From contig NZ_JARPVX010000014.1 in NCBI RefSeq assembly GCF_033947565.1, positions 18,821-82,820 on the forward strand: 64,000 nt of DNA, given 5' to 3'. The notes below the pieces were generated by a model that was not told where the DNA came from, did no database searches, and worked only from the letters and a program-made list of their open reading frames with translations. The first letter of the stretch is position 1. Each line of letters starts with the position of its first letter. Below are positions 1 through 7,492 of this stretch, one piece after another. The position numbers and the translations under genes are program-made. This DNA comes from Lichenihabitans sp033947565. GTDB lineage: Bacteria; Pseudomonadota; Alphaproteobacteria; Rhizobiales; Beijerinckiaceae.

Positions 1-1
1 G

Positions 2-568
2 GGCCTCGGGGCAGACGGACGGCTGGCTTTCGGCTTGTCGCCCGATCCCCTGACCCGGCAGTCGCGGTGGCCTGTGCCGGCGCCGGGCGCCACGGGCGTG
101 TTCGAGGTGTCGCTGGCCGGTGAGGCGATCGTCCGCTCGCTGGCGACGCGCCTCGTGGCGCAGGGCGGGGCCCTGCTGGCGATCGACTACGGCTCTGTGA
201 CGTCCGGCCCCGGCGACACGTTGCAGGCCGTGCGGCGGCATGGCTTCGTCGATCCCCTGGCGGAGCCGGGCGAAGCGGACATCACGGCCCATGTGGATTT
301 CGCGGCCCTCGGTCGCGCCGCGGCGGACTGCGGCGCCCGCGTCCACGGCCCGGTGACGCAGGGCGCCCTGCTGCTTGGCCTCGGGCTCGCCGAGCGGACG
401 GCGGCGCTGAGCCGCGCCCGCGATCCCGCCCAGGCGGCCACGCTTTCGGCTGCAGCGGAGCGGCTCGCCGGCCCCGAGCCCGGCATGGGTCACCTGTTCA
501 AAGCCATCGCGGTCACCGGACCCGACCTCACGGCGGTGCCCGGCTTCACTCCCGAGGACATGCCATGA
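2..568 (+). CDS. MidA/NDUFAF7-family SAM-dependent methyltransferase, C-terminal part
   Basis: The reading frame is open to the left edge of the window, so only the last 188 residues are present. The fragment has the conserved tail of the COG1565 (MidA/NDUFAF7) family: a segment beginning AIDYG, then DPLAEPGEADITAHVDF, QGALLLGLG and MGHLFKAIAV. The mitochondrial homologue NDUFAF7 methylates an arginine of a complex I subunit. Whether the bacterial protein does so is not shown here. Its stop overlaps the start of pgeF by 4 bp, so the two are co-transcribed. The N-terminal SAM-binding half lies outside the window. Confidence 0.88.
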   Translation, partial: GLGADGRLAFGLSPDPLTRQSRWPVPAPGATGVFEVSLAGEAIVRSLATRLVAQGGALLAIDYGSVTSGPGDTLQAVRRHGFVDPLAEPGEADITAHVDFAALGRAAADCGARVHGPVTQGALLLGLGLAERTAALSRARDPAQAATLSAAAERLAGPEPGMGHLFKAIAVTGPDLTAVPGFTPEDMP

Positions 569-1338
569 CGCTACCGGTGATCCGCACCGCCCTGCTGAAC
601 TATCCGCGCCTGTCGCACGCCTTCTTCACCCGGCGCGGCGGCGTCTCGGACGGCCTTTATGCCAGCCTCAACGGCGGCGTGGGCTCGAAGGATCGCCCCG
701 ATGCCGTGGCCGATAACCGCCGCCTGATGGCTGAGGCGCTCGGGGTCGCGCCGTCGCACCTGTTGGTGCCCTACCAGATCCATTCCAACCGCGTGCTCAC
801 GGTGGAGGCGCCCTGGGCCACGGATGAACGGCCGCAAGGCGACGGCCTCGTGACCCGCATTCCCGGGCTCGCGCTCGGGGTCACGGGCGCGGACTGCGGC
901 ATGGTGTTGTTCGCCGATGCCCAGGCGGGCGTGATCGGCGCCTGCCATTCGGGGTGGAAGGGCGCGTTCGACGACGTCGCCGGTGCAACCGTAGCGGCCA
1001 TGGTGGATCTCGGGGCCCGCCGCGACAGAGTCGTGGCCGTGCTGGGGCCGACCATCGCCCAGGCTTCCTACGAGGTCGGCCCGGACTTCGTGGCGCGTTT
1101 CCTCGAGCGCGACGCGAGCTTCGACCGCTTCTTCAAGCCGAGTGGCACTTCTGGCCACAGCTTGTTCGACCTGCCGGGCCTCATCGGCCACCGCTGTCGG
1201 GCTGCCGGCGTCGGGCTGTTCGAGGACATGCGGCTCGACACCTACCCGGACGAGAACCAGTTCTATTCCTATCGACGGACGACGCATCGCCGCGAGGCCG
1301 ATTATGGCCGGCTGGTGAGTGCCATCGTGATCCGATGA
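565..1338 (+). CDS. pgeF: Purine nucleoside phosphorylase / polyphenol oxidase (PgeF/LACC1 family)
   Basis: A 257-residue protein of the YfiH/PgeF (cytosolic multicopper-oxidase-like, LACC1) family. Family markers are TRRGGVSDGLYASLNGG near the N-terminus, QIHSNRV, GADCGMVLF and GACHSGWKG. These carry the His-Cys-His metal/active-site set expected of the family. Characterised members act on purine nucleosides, and some are implicated in peptidoglycan editing or laccase-like activity. The start overlaps the stop of the upstream methyltransferase (ATGA), and its own stop overlaps the next gene by 4 bp. Length is normal. The substrate cannot be read from the sequence. Confidence 0.93.
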   Translation: MTLPVIRTALLNYPRLSHAFFTRRGGVSDGLYASLNGGVGSKDRPDAVADNRRLMAEALGVAPSHLLVPYQIHSNRVLTVEAPWATDERPQGDGLVTRIPGLALGVTGADCGMVLFADAQAGVIGACHSGWKGAFDDVAGATVAAMVDLGARRDRVVAVLGPTIAQASYEVGPDFVARFLERDASFDRFFKPSGTSGHSLFDLPGLIGHRCRAAGVGLFEDMRLDTYPDENQFYSYRRTTHRREADYGRLVSAIVIR

Positions 1339-1973
1339 GCCCCGAACGCCGGCTCGCAGCCGGCGCCGCGACGCTGCTGCTTTGCGGCCAGTACCTCGCG
1401 GCCGAGGCCATCACGGCGGCGGCCTGGCCGCGACCCTACAGCTACAGCCGCAACTACATCAGCGATCTCGGCGTTTCGCCGTGCTCCGCCACGGGCATCT
1501 GTTCGCCGCTGGCGGCGGTGATGAACGGTGGCTTCGTGCTGGCTGGCCTGCTGGCGCTGGTGTCGGCCTTTCTGCTGCGGTCGACGCTGCGGCCCAGGCT
1601 GCGGTGGGCGGTGCTGGCACTGACGACGGTGCATGCGGTCGGCTCGATCACCGTCGGGCTGGTGCACAGCGCCCCTGGCACGCTGGCCGGCACACCGCAC
1701 CTGCATGTCATGGGCGCTTATGCGGCCATCCTGGGCGGCAACCTCGCCCTGATGGGTGCAGGCCTCAGTGTGCGGAGCGACCTTGCGGGGCCGGCCTTTC
1801 GTGGACTCAGCGTCGCTTGCGGTGCCTTCGGCCTGGGCTGCGGTTTGGCGCTGGTGCTCAGCCGCGGCTGGCCTCCGGGACTGCTGGAACGCGGCGCGGT
1901 CGACACCATCACGCTTTGGGAAATGGCCGCAGGTTTGGCTCTCCTAGGGCGGATCAAACGCCTGCCGACCTGA
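1335..1973 (+). CDS. DUF998-family integral membrane protein
   Basis: A 212-residue polytopic membrane protein. The ATG at 1335 overlaps the pgeF stop by 4 bp, so I chose it over the longer open frame, whose upstream part lies inside pgeF. The early motif SYSRNYISDLGV after a first hydrophobic segment is typical of DUF998 proteins, and about six hydrophobic stretches follow. Function is unknown. Translational coupling to pgeF and the MidA-like gene suggests one operon. Confidence 0.8.
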   Translation: MSPERRLAAGAATLLLCGQYLAAEAITAAAWPRPYSYSRNYISDLGVSPCSATGICSPLAAVMNGGFVLAGLLALVSAFLLRSTLRPRLRWAVLALTTVHAVGSITVGLVHSAPGTLAGTPHLHVMGAYAAILGGNLALMGAGLSVRSDLAGPAFRGLSVACGAFGLGCGLALVLSRGWPPGLLERGAVDTITLWEMAAGLALLGRIKRLPT

Positions 1974-2184
1974 CGCCGCTGATCGGCGAGACGCGCCCGG
2001 CGACCTCTGCCGAACGACAAGGCGCCGGAGCGCTAAGGCCGGCCGAGGCAAGCGGGCGGTCGTGTCGCGCGATTGCGCGTCGTCGTCACCCGTCAAGCCC
2101 TGGGAAAACCGACGCACGGCCTTATGACCATCAGAGATGGCTCGCGTGGAGGGCCGGTCCAGTCGCGCCAATATGAGGCCCATC

Positions 2185-2622
2185 ATGGAATCAGGCTTGC
2201 ACCGCCTCGTTTACTACAGCCGCAACCGCATTCCGGAACCGGACCTGGTGGACGCCATCGCCGACATCCTGGCGAGCAGCCGCAGGAACAATGCGGCCTC
2301 CGATATTTCCGGCGCCCTGATGTTCAATGCCGGGTGTTTCGGGCAGGTGCTGGAAGGCCGCCGCGAGGCTCTGGAGGCTACCTTCAACCGCATCCAGCGC
2401 GATGCACGTCACCGCGAAGTGTCGTTGCTGGCCTTCGAGCCGCTGGCGCAGCGCGGCTTCCCGCATTGGTCGATGGGCTTTGTGGGCGCGCGGCCCATCG
2501 ATGCCCGGAGCTTCGCCGAGATCGGGCAGGCGACCGGCTTCGATCCGTCTCAGGCGACCAGCGACAAGCTGCTGGCCGCCCTGCACAAGTTGACCATCAA
2601 GGACGAAGGCGCGCGCGGCTGA
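2185..2622 (+). CDS. BLUF-domain blue-light photoreceptor (stand-alone)
   Basis: A 145-residue protein made almost entirely of one BLUF (sensor of blue light using FAD) domain. Residues expected for the flavin hydrogen-bond network are visible: Tyr10 in LHRLVYYS, Asn36 in RRNNAASDISG, Gln54 in FGQVLEG and Trp95 in HWSMGF. GAGG at 2175-2178 lies 6 nt before the ATG at 2185, which favours this start over in-frame ATGs at 2137 and 2173. No effector domain is fused, so it probably signals by binding a partner. It is a single gene, convergent with dgoA. Confidence 0.9.
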   Translation: MESGLHRLVYYSRNRIPEPDLVDAIADILASSRRNNAASDISGALMFNAGCFGQVLEGRREALEATFNRIQRDARHREVSLLAFEPLAQRGFPHWSMGFVGARPIDARSFAEIGQATGFDPSQATSDKLLAALHKLTIKDEGARG

Positions 2623-2659
2623 CGGCCCGCCCTCAACCGCAACGAGAGTCAGGCGCGCG
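2612..2659. terminator. Inverted repeat shared by the convergent BLUF and dgoA gene ends
   Basis: CGCGCGGCTGAC (2612-2623) pairs with GTCAGGCGCGCG (2648-2659) with a single mismatch, around a 24-nt loop. Each arm contains the stop codon of one of the two convergent genes. The position fits a bidirectional terminator. There is no clear T-run, so the role is inferred from structure and position. Confidence 0.5.
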
Positions 2660-3305
2660 AAGCGGCAGCCCAATCCCGCACGGCGGCCACGAGGTCTCGC
2701 GCCTTCCCGCGCACGTCGTCCGGCGTCATGCCGGGCTTAAACAGCGAGGAGCCGATGCCGAAGCCATGCACGACGCTGCCGTTCCAGGTGCCGATCGTGT
2801 CGGCCGCGACGCCGCCCACGACGAGCAGGCGCGTGCCCTTCGGCAGCACGGCCGCCATGGCGCGCGCCACACCCGGCGTCACCAGTTCGCCCGGAAACAG
2901 CTTGACCGCATGAGCGCCCGCCTCGAGCGCCGCAAAGGCCTCGGTCGGCGTCAAACATCCCGGCAAGGACACAAGCCCCGCCTCGCGGGCCCGGCGGATC
3001 ACCACCGGGTTCATGTTGGGCGAGATGATGATCTGACCGCCGACGTCGCGCACCCGGTCGACGTCGCCCGGCGTCAGCACCGTCCCGGCGCCGACGGTCG
3101 CATGCCCCGCGAAGGCACGCGCCAGAAGGCCGATGCTCTCAAAGGGTTCGGGCGAGTTCAACGGAACTTCGAGGATGCGAATGCCGGATTCGACCAGCGC
3201 CATGCCGATCGCCACAGCCTCGCGCGGCACGAGGCCGCGCAGGATGGCCACCACCGGCATGGTGGCGAAATCGTCCGCATAGCGGTCTTCGATCGTCCCA
3301 GTCAT
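2649..3305 (-). CDS. dgoA: 2-dehydro-3-deoxy-6-phosphogalactonate aldolase
   Basis: A 218-residue class I KDPG/KDPGal aldolase. It would cleave 2-keto-3-deoxy-6-phosphogalactonate to pyruvate and glyceraldehyde-3-phosphate. Family features are VVAILRG at the N-terminus, ILEVPLNSP (the NSP version is usual for the galactonate enzyme), TVGAGTV, ISPNMNP, and AVKLFPGE with the Schiff-base lysine. The ATG overlaps the dgoK stop by 4 bp (ATGA), which indicates translational coupling. It is the last gene of a three-gene sugar-acid operon. Confidence 0.92.
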   Translation of the reverse strand: MTGTIEDRYADDFATMPVVAILRGLVPREAVAIGMALVESGIRILEVPLNSPEPFESIGLLARAFAGHATVGAGTVLTPGDVDRVRDVGGQIIISPNMNPVVIRRAREAGLVSLPGCLTPTEAFAALEAGAHAVKLFPGELVTPGVARAMAAVLPKGTRLLVVGGVAADTIGTWNGSVVHGFGIGSSLFKPGMTPDDVRGKARDLVAAVRDWAAASRA

Positions 3306-4225
3306 CGCAGCTGTTCCAATCCGAAATCCCCCGCGCTGGCGGCCAGGAGCTTGAGCCCCGAAAGCGTCGCCGCCTCGGGCGTCACGCTCACGACCGAAAA
3401 ACCATGCCGCGCCAGGATGCGTTCATAAGGACCGAGCTGCGGTTCGCCGGCCACCAAGGTCACGGCGCCGGCGGCGCCGAACATGGCACGCGCGCCGGCC
3501 GCCTCGGCTTCGATCAGCAGCGCCGACAAGAACGGCCGCACGGCATGGCCCGACATGGTGCCGGCCAGCACCTGGGCGCGGGCCTGGAACACCTGCCGGC
3601 TCAACCCGCCCGGCAGGCGGGCCACCGTTTCCCCGACCGCCGCCCCGGCATCCGCATCGTCCGGCGCCTCGGCGAGACGCCCCACAAAGGATTGCGTCAG
3701 GGCCGCATAGAGCTCTCCCGTCGCAAAGGTGGCGAAGCGACGGATACGGCCATCGACCATCTCGACCCATTTGCTATGGGTGCCCGGCAGACAAACGAGG
3801 CCATCCCGCAGCCCAGACCCGAAGGCCTGCACCTCTTCGCCCCGCATGACGTCGTAGCTGCCGTCCTCGGAGCGGCAATCGACGCCCGGCACGATGAAAA
3901 CCCGCCGCGCCGCCGCGGCGACGCGCTGCAGGCTGCGGCCGAGATCGTCGGCACCGCAGGGCGGCGACACATAGGGCACCTCGATCCAGCCGTTACGGCT
4001 GCCCACCATGCCGGACATCAGCACCGGCAGGTCGGGATGCGCCGCAAACCAGGCGCTGCAGGCCGCCTCGAGCGCGGCCTCGTAGCCGCCGGCCGGCACG
4101 CTCTGGACGCCGTCCTCGGACGCGGCACGATCGAGGACGTGGCCGTTGCGGTCGACCAGCGCGGCCCGCATGCGGGTGGTGCCCCAGTCCACGGCCACGA
4201 AGGCGGGAAGCTGCATGGTGGTCAT
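3302..4225 (-). CDS. dgoK: 2-dehydro-3-deoxygalactonokinase
   Basis: A 307-residue KDGal kinase of the DgoK family, which phosphorylates 2-keto-3-deoxygalactonate at position 6. The N-terminal phosphate-binding signature VAVDWGTTRMRAALVD is clear. LPGTHSKWV and the C-terminal ALLIEAEAAGAR region match the family. I placed the start at 4225 because GAAGG lies about 8 nt upstream; an in-frame ATG at 4252 lies inside the preceding gene. It overlaps dgoA by 4 bp and follows the SDR gene by 10 bp. Confidence 0.93.
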   Translation of the reverse strand: MTTMQLPAFVAVDWGTTRMRAALVDRNGHVLDRAASEDGVQSVPAGGYEAALEAACSAWFAAHPDLPVLMSGMVGSRNGWIEVPYVSPPCGADDLGRSLQRVAAAARRVFIVPGVDCRSEDGSYDVMRGEEVQAFGSGLRDGLVCLPGTHSKWVEMVDGRIRRFATFATGELYAALTQSFVGRLAEAPDDADAGAAVGETVARLPGGLSRQVFQARAQVLAGTMSGHAVRPFLSALLIEAEAAGARAMFGAAGAVTLVAGEPQLGPYERILARHGFSVVSVTPEAATLSGLKLLAASAGDFGLEQLR

Positions 4226-4235
4226 CGCGACGCCT

Positions 4236-5000
4236 TCAAACCCAGCCGCCATCGACGAGGTAGCTCTGGTTCGTCATCGCCCCTGCCTCGTCGGACGCGA
4301 AGAACAGGGCCGTGCGGGCGACGTCGTCGGGTACCAGGGCGCGTTTCAAACATTGCCGCTCGAGGCGGTCGCGGTCGGCCTCCGGGGTCAGCCACAGGTC
4401 GCGCTGGCGCTCCGTCATGATCCAGCCCGGGGCGATCGACAGCACCCGGATGTTGTCCTTGCCATAATCGCGCGCCAGCGAGCGCGTGAAGCCGAGGATG
4501 GCGGATTTGGCCGCCGTGTAGATGGCCATGTTGCCCTGACCCAGCATCCAGGACACCGAGCCGAAGTTGATGATGCAGCCCTTTTGCGCCGCCTGCATGT
4601 CGGGCAGCACCGCCTGGGCGGCAAAGAACTGGTGCTTCAGATTGACCGCGATGCGCTCGTCGAAATAGTCCGGCGTGATATCCGCGAAGGCATGGCGCTC
4701 GTCGTGAGCGGCGTTATTGAGCAGAACGCCGAAGGGACCGACCTGCTCCCGCAGGGCCGCGATACCGGCCTTCAGTTCGTCGATGCGTCGCAAATCCGCA
4801 TGCGCAAAGGCGACCTTGTGCCCCGCCTCGGTCAATTCGGCCACGAGGGCCTGCGAGGGTGCGTCCGCGATATCCAGGAACCCGACCCTGGCGCCCTGCT
4901 GGGCGAAGCGGCGGGTCAGGGCCGCCCCGATGCCGCTGCCGCCGCCGGTAATCAGCACGGCTGCGTCCCGCAAGCTCGGATAGGTCGCAATCTCGGTCAT
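4236..5000 (-). CDS. SDR-family oxidoreductase, probable sugar (galactose/arabinose-type) 1-dehydrogenase
   Basis: A 254-residue classical short-chain dehydrogenase. TGGGSGIG binds the dinucleotide, NNAAHDERH is the NNAG-equivalent, and the Ser-Tyr-Lys triad is seen in NFGSVSW and YTAAK. The NNAAxDxRH variant is common in bacterial aldose 1-dehydrogenases. It leads an operon with dgoK and dgoA, so oxidation of D-galactose (or a similar aldose) to the lactone is the natural inference. The start at 5000 is chosen because the family N-terminus begins there; an in-frame ATG at 5057 would add an atypical extension. Galactonate dehydratase is not in the window. Confidence 0.82.
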   Translation of the reverse strand: MTEIATYPSLRDAAVLITGGGSGIGAALTRRFAQQGARVGFLDIADAPSQALVAELTEAGHKVAFAHADLRRIDELKAGIAALREQVGPFGVLLNNAAHDERHAFADITPDYFDERIAVNLKHQFFAAQAVLPDMQAAQKGCIINFGSVSWMLGQGNMAIYTAAKSAILGFTRSLARDYGKDNIRVLSIAPGWIMTERQRDLWLTPEADRDRLERQCLKRALVPDDVARTALFFASDEAGAMTNQSYLVDGGWV

Positions 5001-5155
5001 GCAGGCATCCCGTCGCTCAATCGGCTTCGGTTTAGTGAGGCCGCGGCATTCCCGCAATCGGCAACCGGAGCGTCCGCAGCATTCCCATGCGCGGTTTGCC
5101 GCTTTACGGGCCTGCCGTCGCGCGCCATAGTCCGCCCGCTCGAAAGGACCCCGAT

Positions 5156-5584
5156 ATGGCGCATGACAAGCGCGGACCCAAGATACCGTTCAGCATCGCC
5201 CAGGTGTTCTCGTGGTGGAACCGCCTCACGATCGGCACGCGCGTTTGGACGAACCGCTACGGAATCTATGTGGGGTCTGACGAGTTCGGCAATGCTTATT
5301 ACAAAACCGGCAAGATCGATCCCGTGCTGTTGTTCGAGCGCCGCTGGGTGATCTATGCCGGCGAATGTGACGGCTCTCTGACGCCGCCCGGTTGGTACGG
5401 CTGGCTGCACCACACCTGCGACACGCCGCCGACGGAAGAAAACTACAAGCCCCGCGACTGGCAGAAGCCTTATGTGCCGAACATGACCGGCACCCCGGCC
5501 GCGTATCGACCCGAAGGATCGACGCTGCGTTCCGGCCAGCGGCAGAAGACAGGGGCCGATTACGGAGCCTGGACGCCCAACTGA
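5156..5584 (+). CDS. NADH:ubiquinone oxidoreductase accessory subunit NDUFA12 (B17.2 homologue)
   Basis: A 142-residue NDUFA12-family protein, one of the few supernumerary complex I subunits that alphaproteobacteria share with mitochondria. Markers are FSWWNRLTIGTRVWTNRYG, VGSDEFGNAYY, RRWVIYAGE and PPGWYGWLHH. AAAGGA lies 8 nt before the ATG. It is not in the nuo operon 31 kb away but beside a DUF2155 gene, the usual arrangement in this group. It would sit peripherally on the complex I arm and aid assembly or stability. Confidence 0.95.
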   Translation: MAHDKRGPKIPFSIAQVFSWWNRLTIGTRVWTNRYGIYVGSDEFGNAYYKTGKIDPVLLFERRWVIYAGECDGSLTPPGWYGWLHHTCDTPPTEENYKPRDWQKPYVPNMTGTPAAYRPEGSTLRSGQRQKTGADYGAWTPN

Positions 5585-5663
5585 GGGCCGCGGCATCATC
5601 GATTTGCCATACCGGTCGCGTGTAACCGCGGGATCGTTCACCCGGGGATGCGCGCGAGTTCCG

Positions 5664-6302
5664 ATGGTATCGTTTCGTCCTGCACGGATCATCGCCGGCA
5701 TCGGGCTGGCGGCGGTTCTTGCCGCGCCCCCTGCCCTGGCCGACAAGATCAAGAATCCGGTGGCGGTGTTTTCCGGGCTCGACAAGATCACCGGACGCAT
5801 CATCTCGTTCGAAGCCAAGATCGACGAAACGGTGCAGTTCGGTTCGCTGCAGGTGACGCCCCGCGTTTGCTACACCCGTCCGCAAACCGAAACCCCGCAG
5901 ACAGACGCCTTTACCCAGGTGGACGAGGTGCAGTCGGACAAGACCGACAAGCAGATCTTCTCCGGCTGGATGTTCTCGGCGAGCCCCGGCCTGCACGGCG
6001 TCGAACATCCGGTCTATGATGTGTGGCTGACCGATTGCAAAGGCGGCACGCAGGTGATCGCCGATGTGCCCAGCCTCGACCAGGACCCGAACGCCCTTCC
6101 GGCCGCCCTTGCGCCTGGCGCAACACCGGCCCCGGCCGCGCCGGTGGCGGCCCCGGCACCACCCAAGCCGCGCCGGGTGGTCCGTCGTCAGGAACCGCCG
6201 CCCGTGGCGATCGAGCCTGAACGCCGGGAGCCGAGCCAGTCCTTCTTCCCGACCAACAGCTATTCCAATGATTTCGGCGGCAAGGACCCGGCCGGCAAGT
6301 GA
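5664..6302 (+). CDS. DUF2155 domain exported protein
   Basis: A 212-residue protein with a probable signal peptide (residues 1 to about 25, ending PPALA) and a compact DUF2155 domain around residues 27-130. The conserved core includes LDKITGRI, FGSLQVTPRVCYTRP and IFSGWMFSASPGLHGVEHPVYDVWLTDC. Two cysteines, in VCYTRP and LTDCKG, could form a disulfide. The C-terminal third is low-complexity Pro/Ala-rich. Function is unknown. The gene directly follows ndufA12. Confidence 0.85.
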   Translation: MVSFRPARIIAGIGLAAVLAAPPALADKIKNPVAVFSGLDKITGRIISFEAKIDETVQFGSLQVTPRVCYTRPQTETPQTDAFTQVDEVQSDKTDKQIFSGWMFSASPGLHGVEHPVYDVWLTDCKGGTQVIADVPSLDQDPNALPAALAPGATPAPAAPVAAPAPPKPRRVVRRQEPPPVAIEPERREPSQSFFPTNSYSNDFGGKDPAGK

Positions 6303-6988
6303 TCTGCCGGCTGCGTGACCTCTGCGGCGCTCCGGTCGAGCGTCGCAAGGACTTGCAGACCGCTTAAAGCGGCGTCGGTCGGAAAGGTTGCCGGGAGCCT
6401 CAGCGCCTCGGCCAATAGCCGACGGTAGCGGCGGCGTGAAATCTCCACCGCGCCGAGGCTCGCCAGGTGCGGCGTGACGAATTGCGTGTCGAGCAGGCGA
6501 AAGCCGCCGCGCACCAGACGCGCCGCGAGATGCGCCAGCGCCACCTTCGAGGCATCGGGCTCGCGGTGGAACATGCTTTCCCCGAAGAAGGCGCCGCCCA
6601 GCGACACACCGTAAAGGCCGCCGACAAGCGCCCCCGCCTGCCGCACCTCGACCGTATGGACGAAGCCGCGCGTGAACAATTCGCCATAGGATTGGCGGAT
6701 CGGGGCGTTGATCCAGGTGCTCGGCCGATCGGCCTTGGCTTCGGCGCAGCCGGCGATCACGGCATCGAAGTCGCGATCGACCGCCACCGTGAAGCGATCC
6801 GACCGCAACACTTTCGCGAGGCTGCGGGCGATGCGCAGTCCATCGAGCGGAAAAACGCCCCGCCGTTCGGGATCCACCCAAAACAGCTCCGGGTCGTCGG
6901 CGCCCTCGGACATCGGGAAGATGCCGGCCGCATAGGCTCGCAACAGGAGGTCCGGGTGCAGTTCGACCGGGGGATGCGGAGGCGCCAT
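6260..6988 (-). CDS. aat: Leucyl/phenylalanyl-tRNA--protein transferase
   Basis: A 242-residue Aat enzyme, which transfers Leu or Phe from its tRNA to N-terminal Arg/Lys of proteins in the N-degron pathway. Family motifs are LLLRAYAAGIFPMSE, FWVDPERRGVFPLD, STWINAPIRQSYGELFTRGFVHTVE (in part), GGLYGVSLGGAFFGESMF and LLDTQFVTPHLASLGAVEI. The ATG at 6988 gives a normal family length; the frame stays open upstream but without homology. The 3' end overlaps the convergent DUF2155 gene by about 43 bp. Confidence 0.93.
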   Translation of the reverse strand: MAPPHPPVELHPDLLLRAYAAGIFPMSEGADDPELFWVDPERRGVFPLDGLRIARSLAKVLRSDRFTVAVDRDFDAVIAGCAEAKADRPSTWINAPIRQSYGELFTRGFVHTVEVRQAGALVGGLYGVSLGGAFFGESMFHREPDASKVALAHLAARLVRGGFRLLDTQFVTPHLASLGAVEISRRRYRRLLAEALRLPATFPTDAALSGLQVLATLDRSAAEVTQPADHLPAGSLPPKSLE

Positions 6989-7028
6989 GGTGTCCGTGAT
7001 AGAAACCGTGGGCTGCCGGTCAAGTCCG

Positions 7029-7367
7029 TCAGCCGAGGTGGCGGTCGTGCCATTCGGGTGCGCCGTCGCAAAAGGCGAAATGGCTGACGAGGCGCGACGG
7101 CGCTGCGGGATCAGCGGCCCCCGATGCCTTCGTCGATCCGATCGGCCGCTTCCGGCAAGCCCGGTTGGGTTCGAGCCCCATGGCGGCGCCGAGCCAGACC
7201 GCAAGCCGCCTGAGCCCGCGCCCGGCGGCGGTCGGGGCGGAAGAGCCGGTCGGCAGGCCGAACGAGCGCAGGCCGCGACACGGGTCATCGGCCCCCCTGC
7301 TGGCCTGAGAAAATGCGGCGAGGATCGCCGCCGTCCGATAGGCAGACGCAAACGACAGATGGTCCAT
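7029..7367 (-). CDS. Hypothetical protein (uncertain)
   Basis: The stretch 6989-7492 between aat and guaA has no gene I recognise. This 112-codon minus-strand frame is the best candidate. About 80 percent of its third codon positions are G or C, and it contains the ordinary-looking segments SFASAYRTAAILAAFSQ and RLAVWLGAAMGLEP. There is no good ribosome binding site and no homology I recognise. A 159-codon plus-strand frame (6987-7466) covers the same DNA, and at most one is real. The interval must also hold the guaA promoter, which I could not locate. Confidence 0.25.
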   Translation of the reverse strand: MDHLSFASAYRTAAILAAFSQASRGADDPCRGLRSFGLPTGSSAPTAAGRGLRRLAVWLGAAMGLEPNRACRKRPIGSTKASGAADPAAPSRLVSHFAFCDGAPEWHDRHLG

Positions 7368-7492
7368 GCCGCAGGTCTACGGGCAAAGCTTTTCGGTGCC
7401 GTTCCCCGCATCGCTCAAGACCGAGCCGTCGCGTTTACCTTTGCCTTGCTGGCCGGCATCGCCTAAGTCGGGCGCCACGGGAGAGGCATGCG

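Noticed and set aside
954..1334. Upstream extension of the DUF998 protein into pgeF
   Set aside because: It lies in another frame of pgeF, and the overlap ATGA at 1335-1338 gives a natural start.
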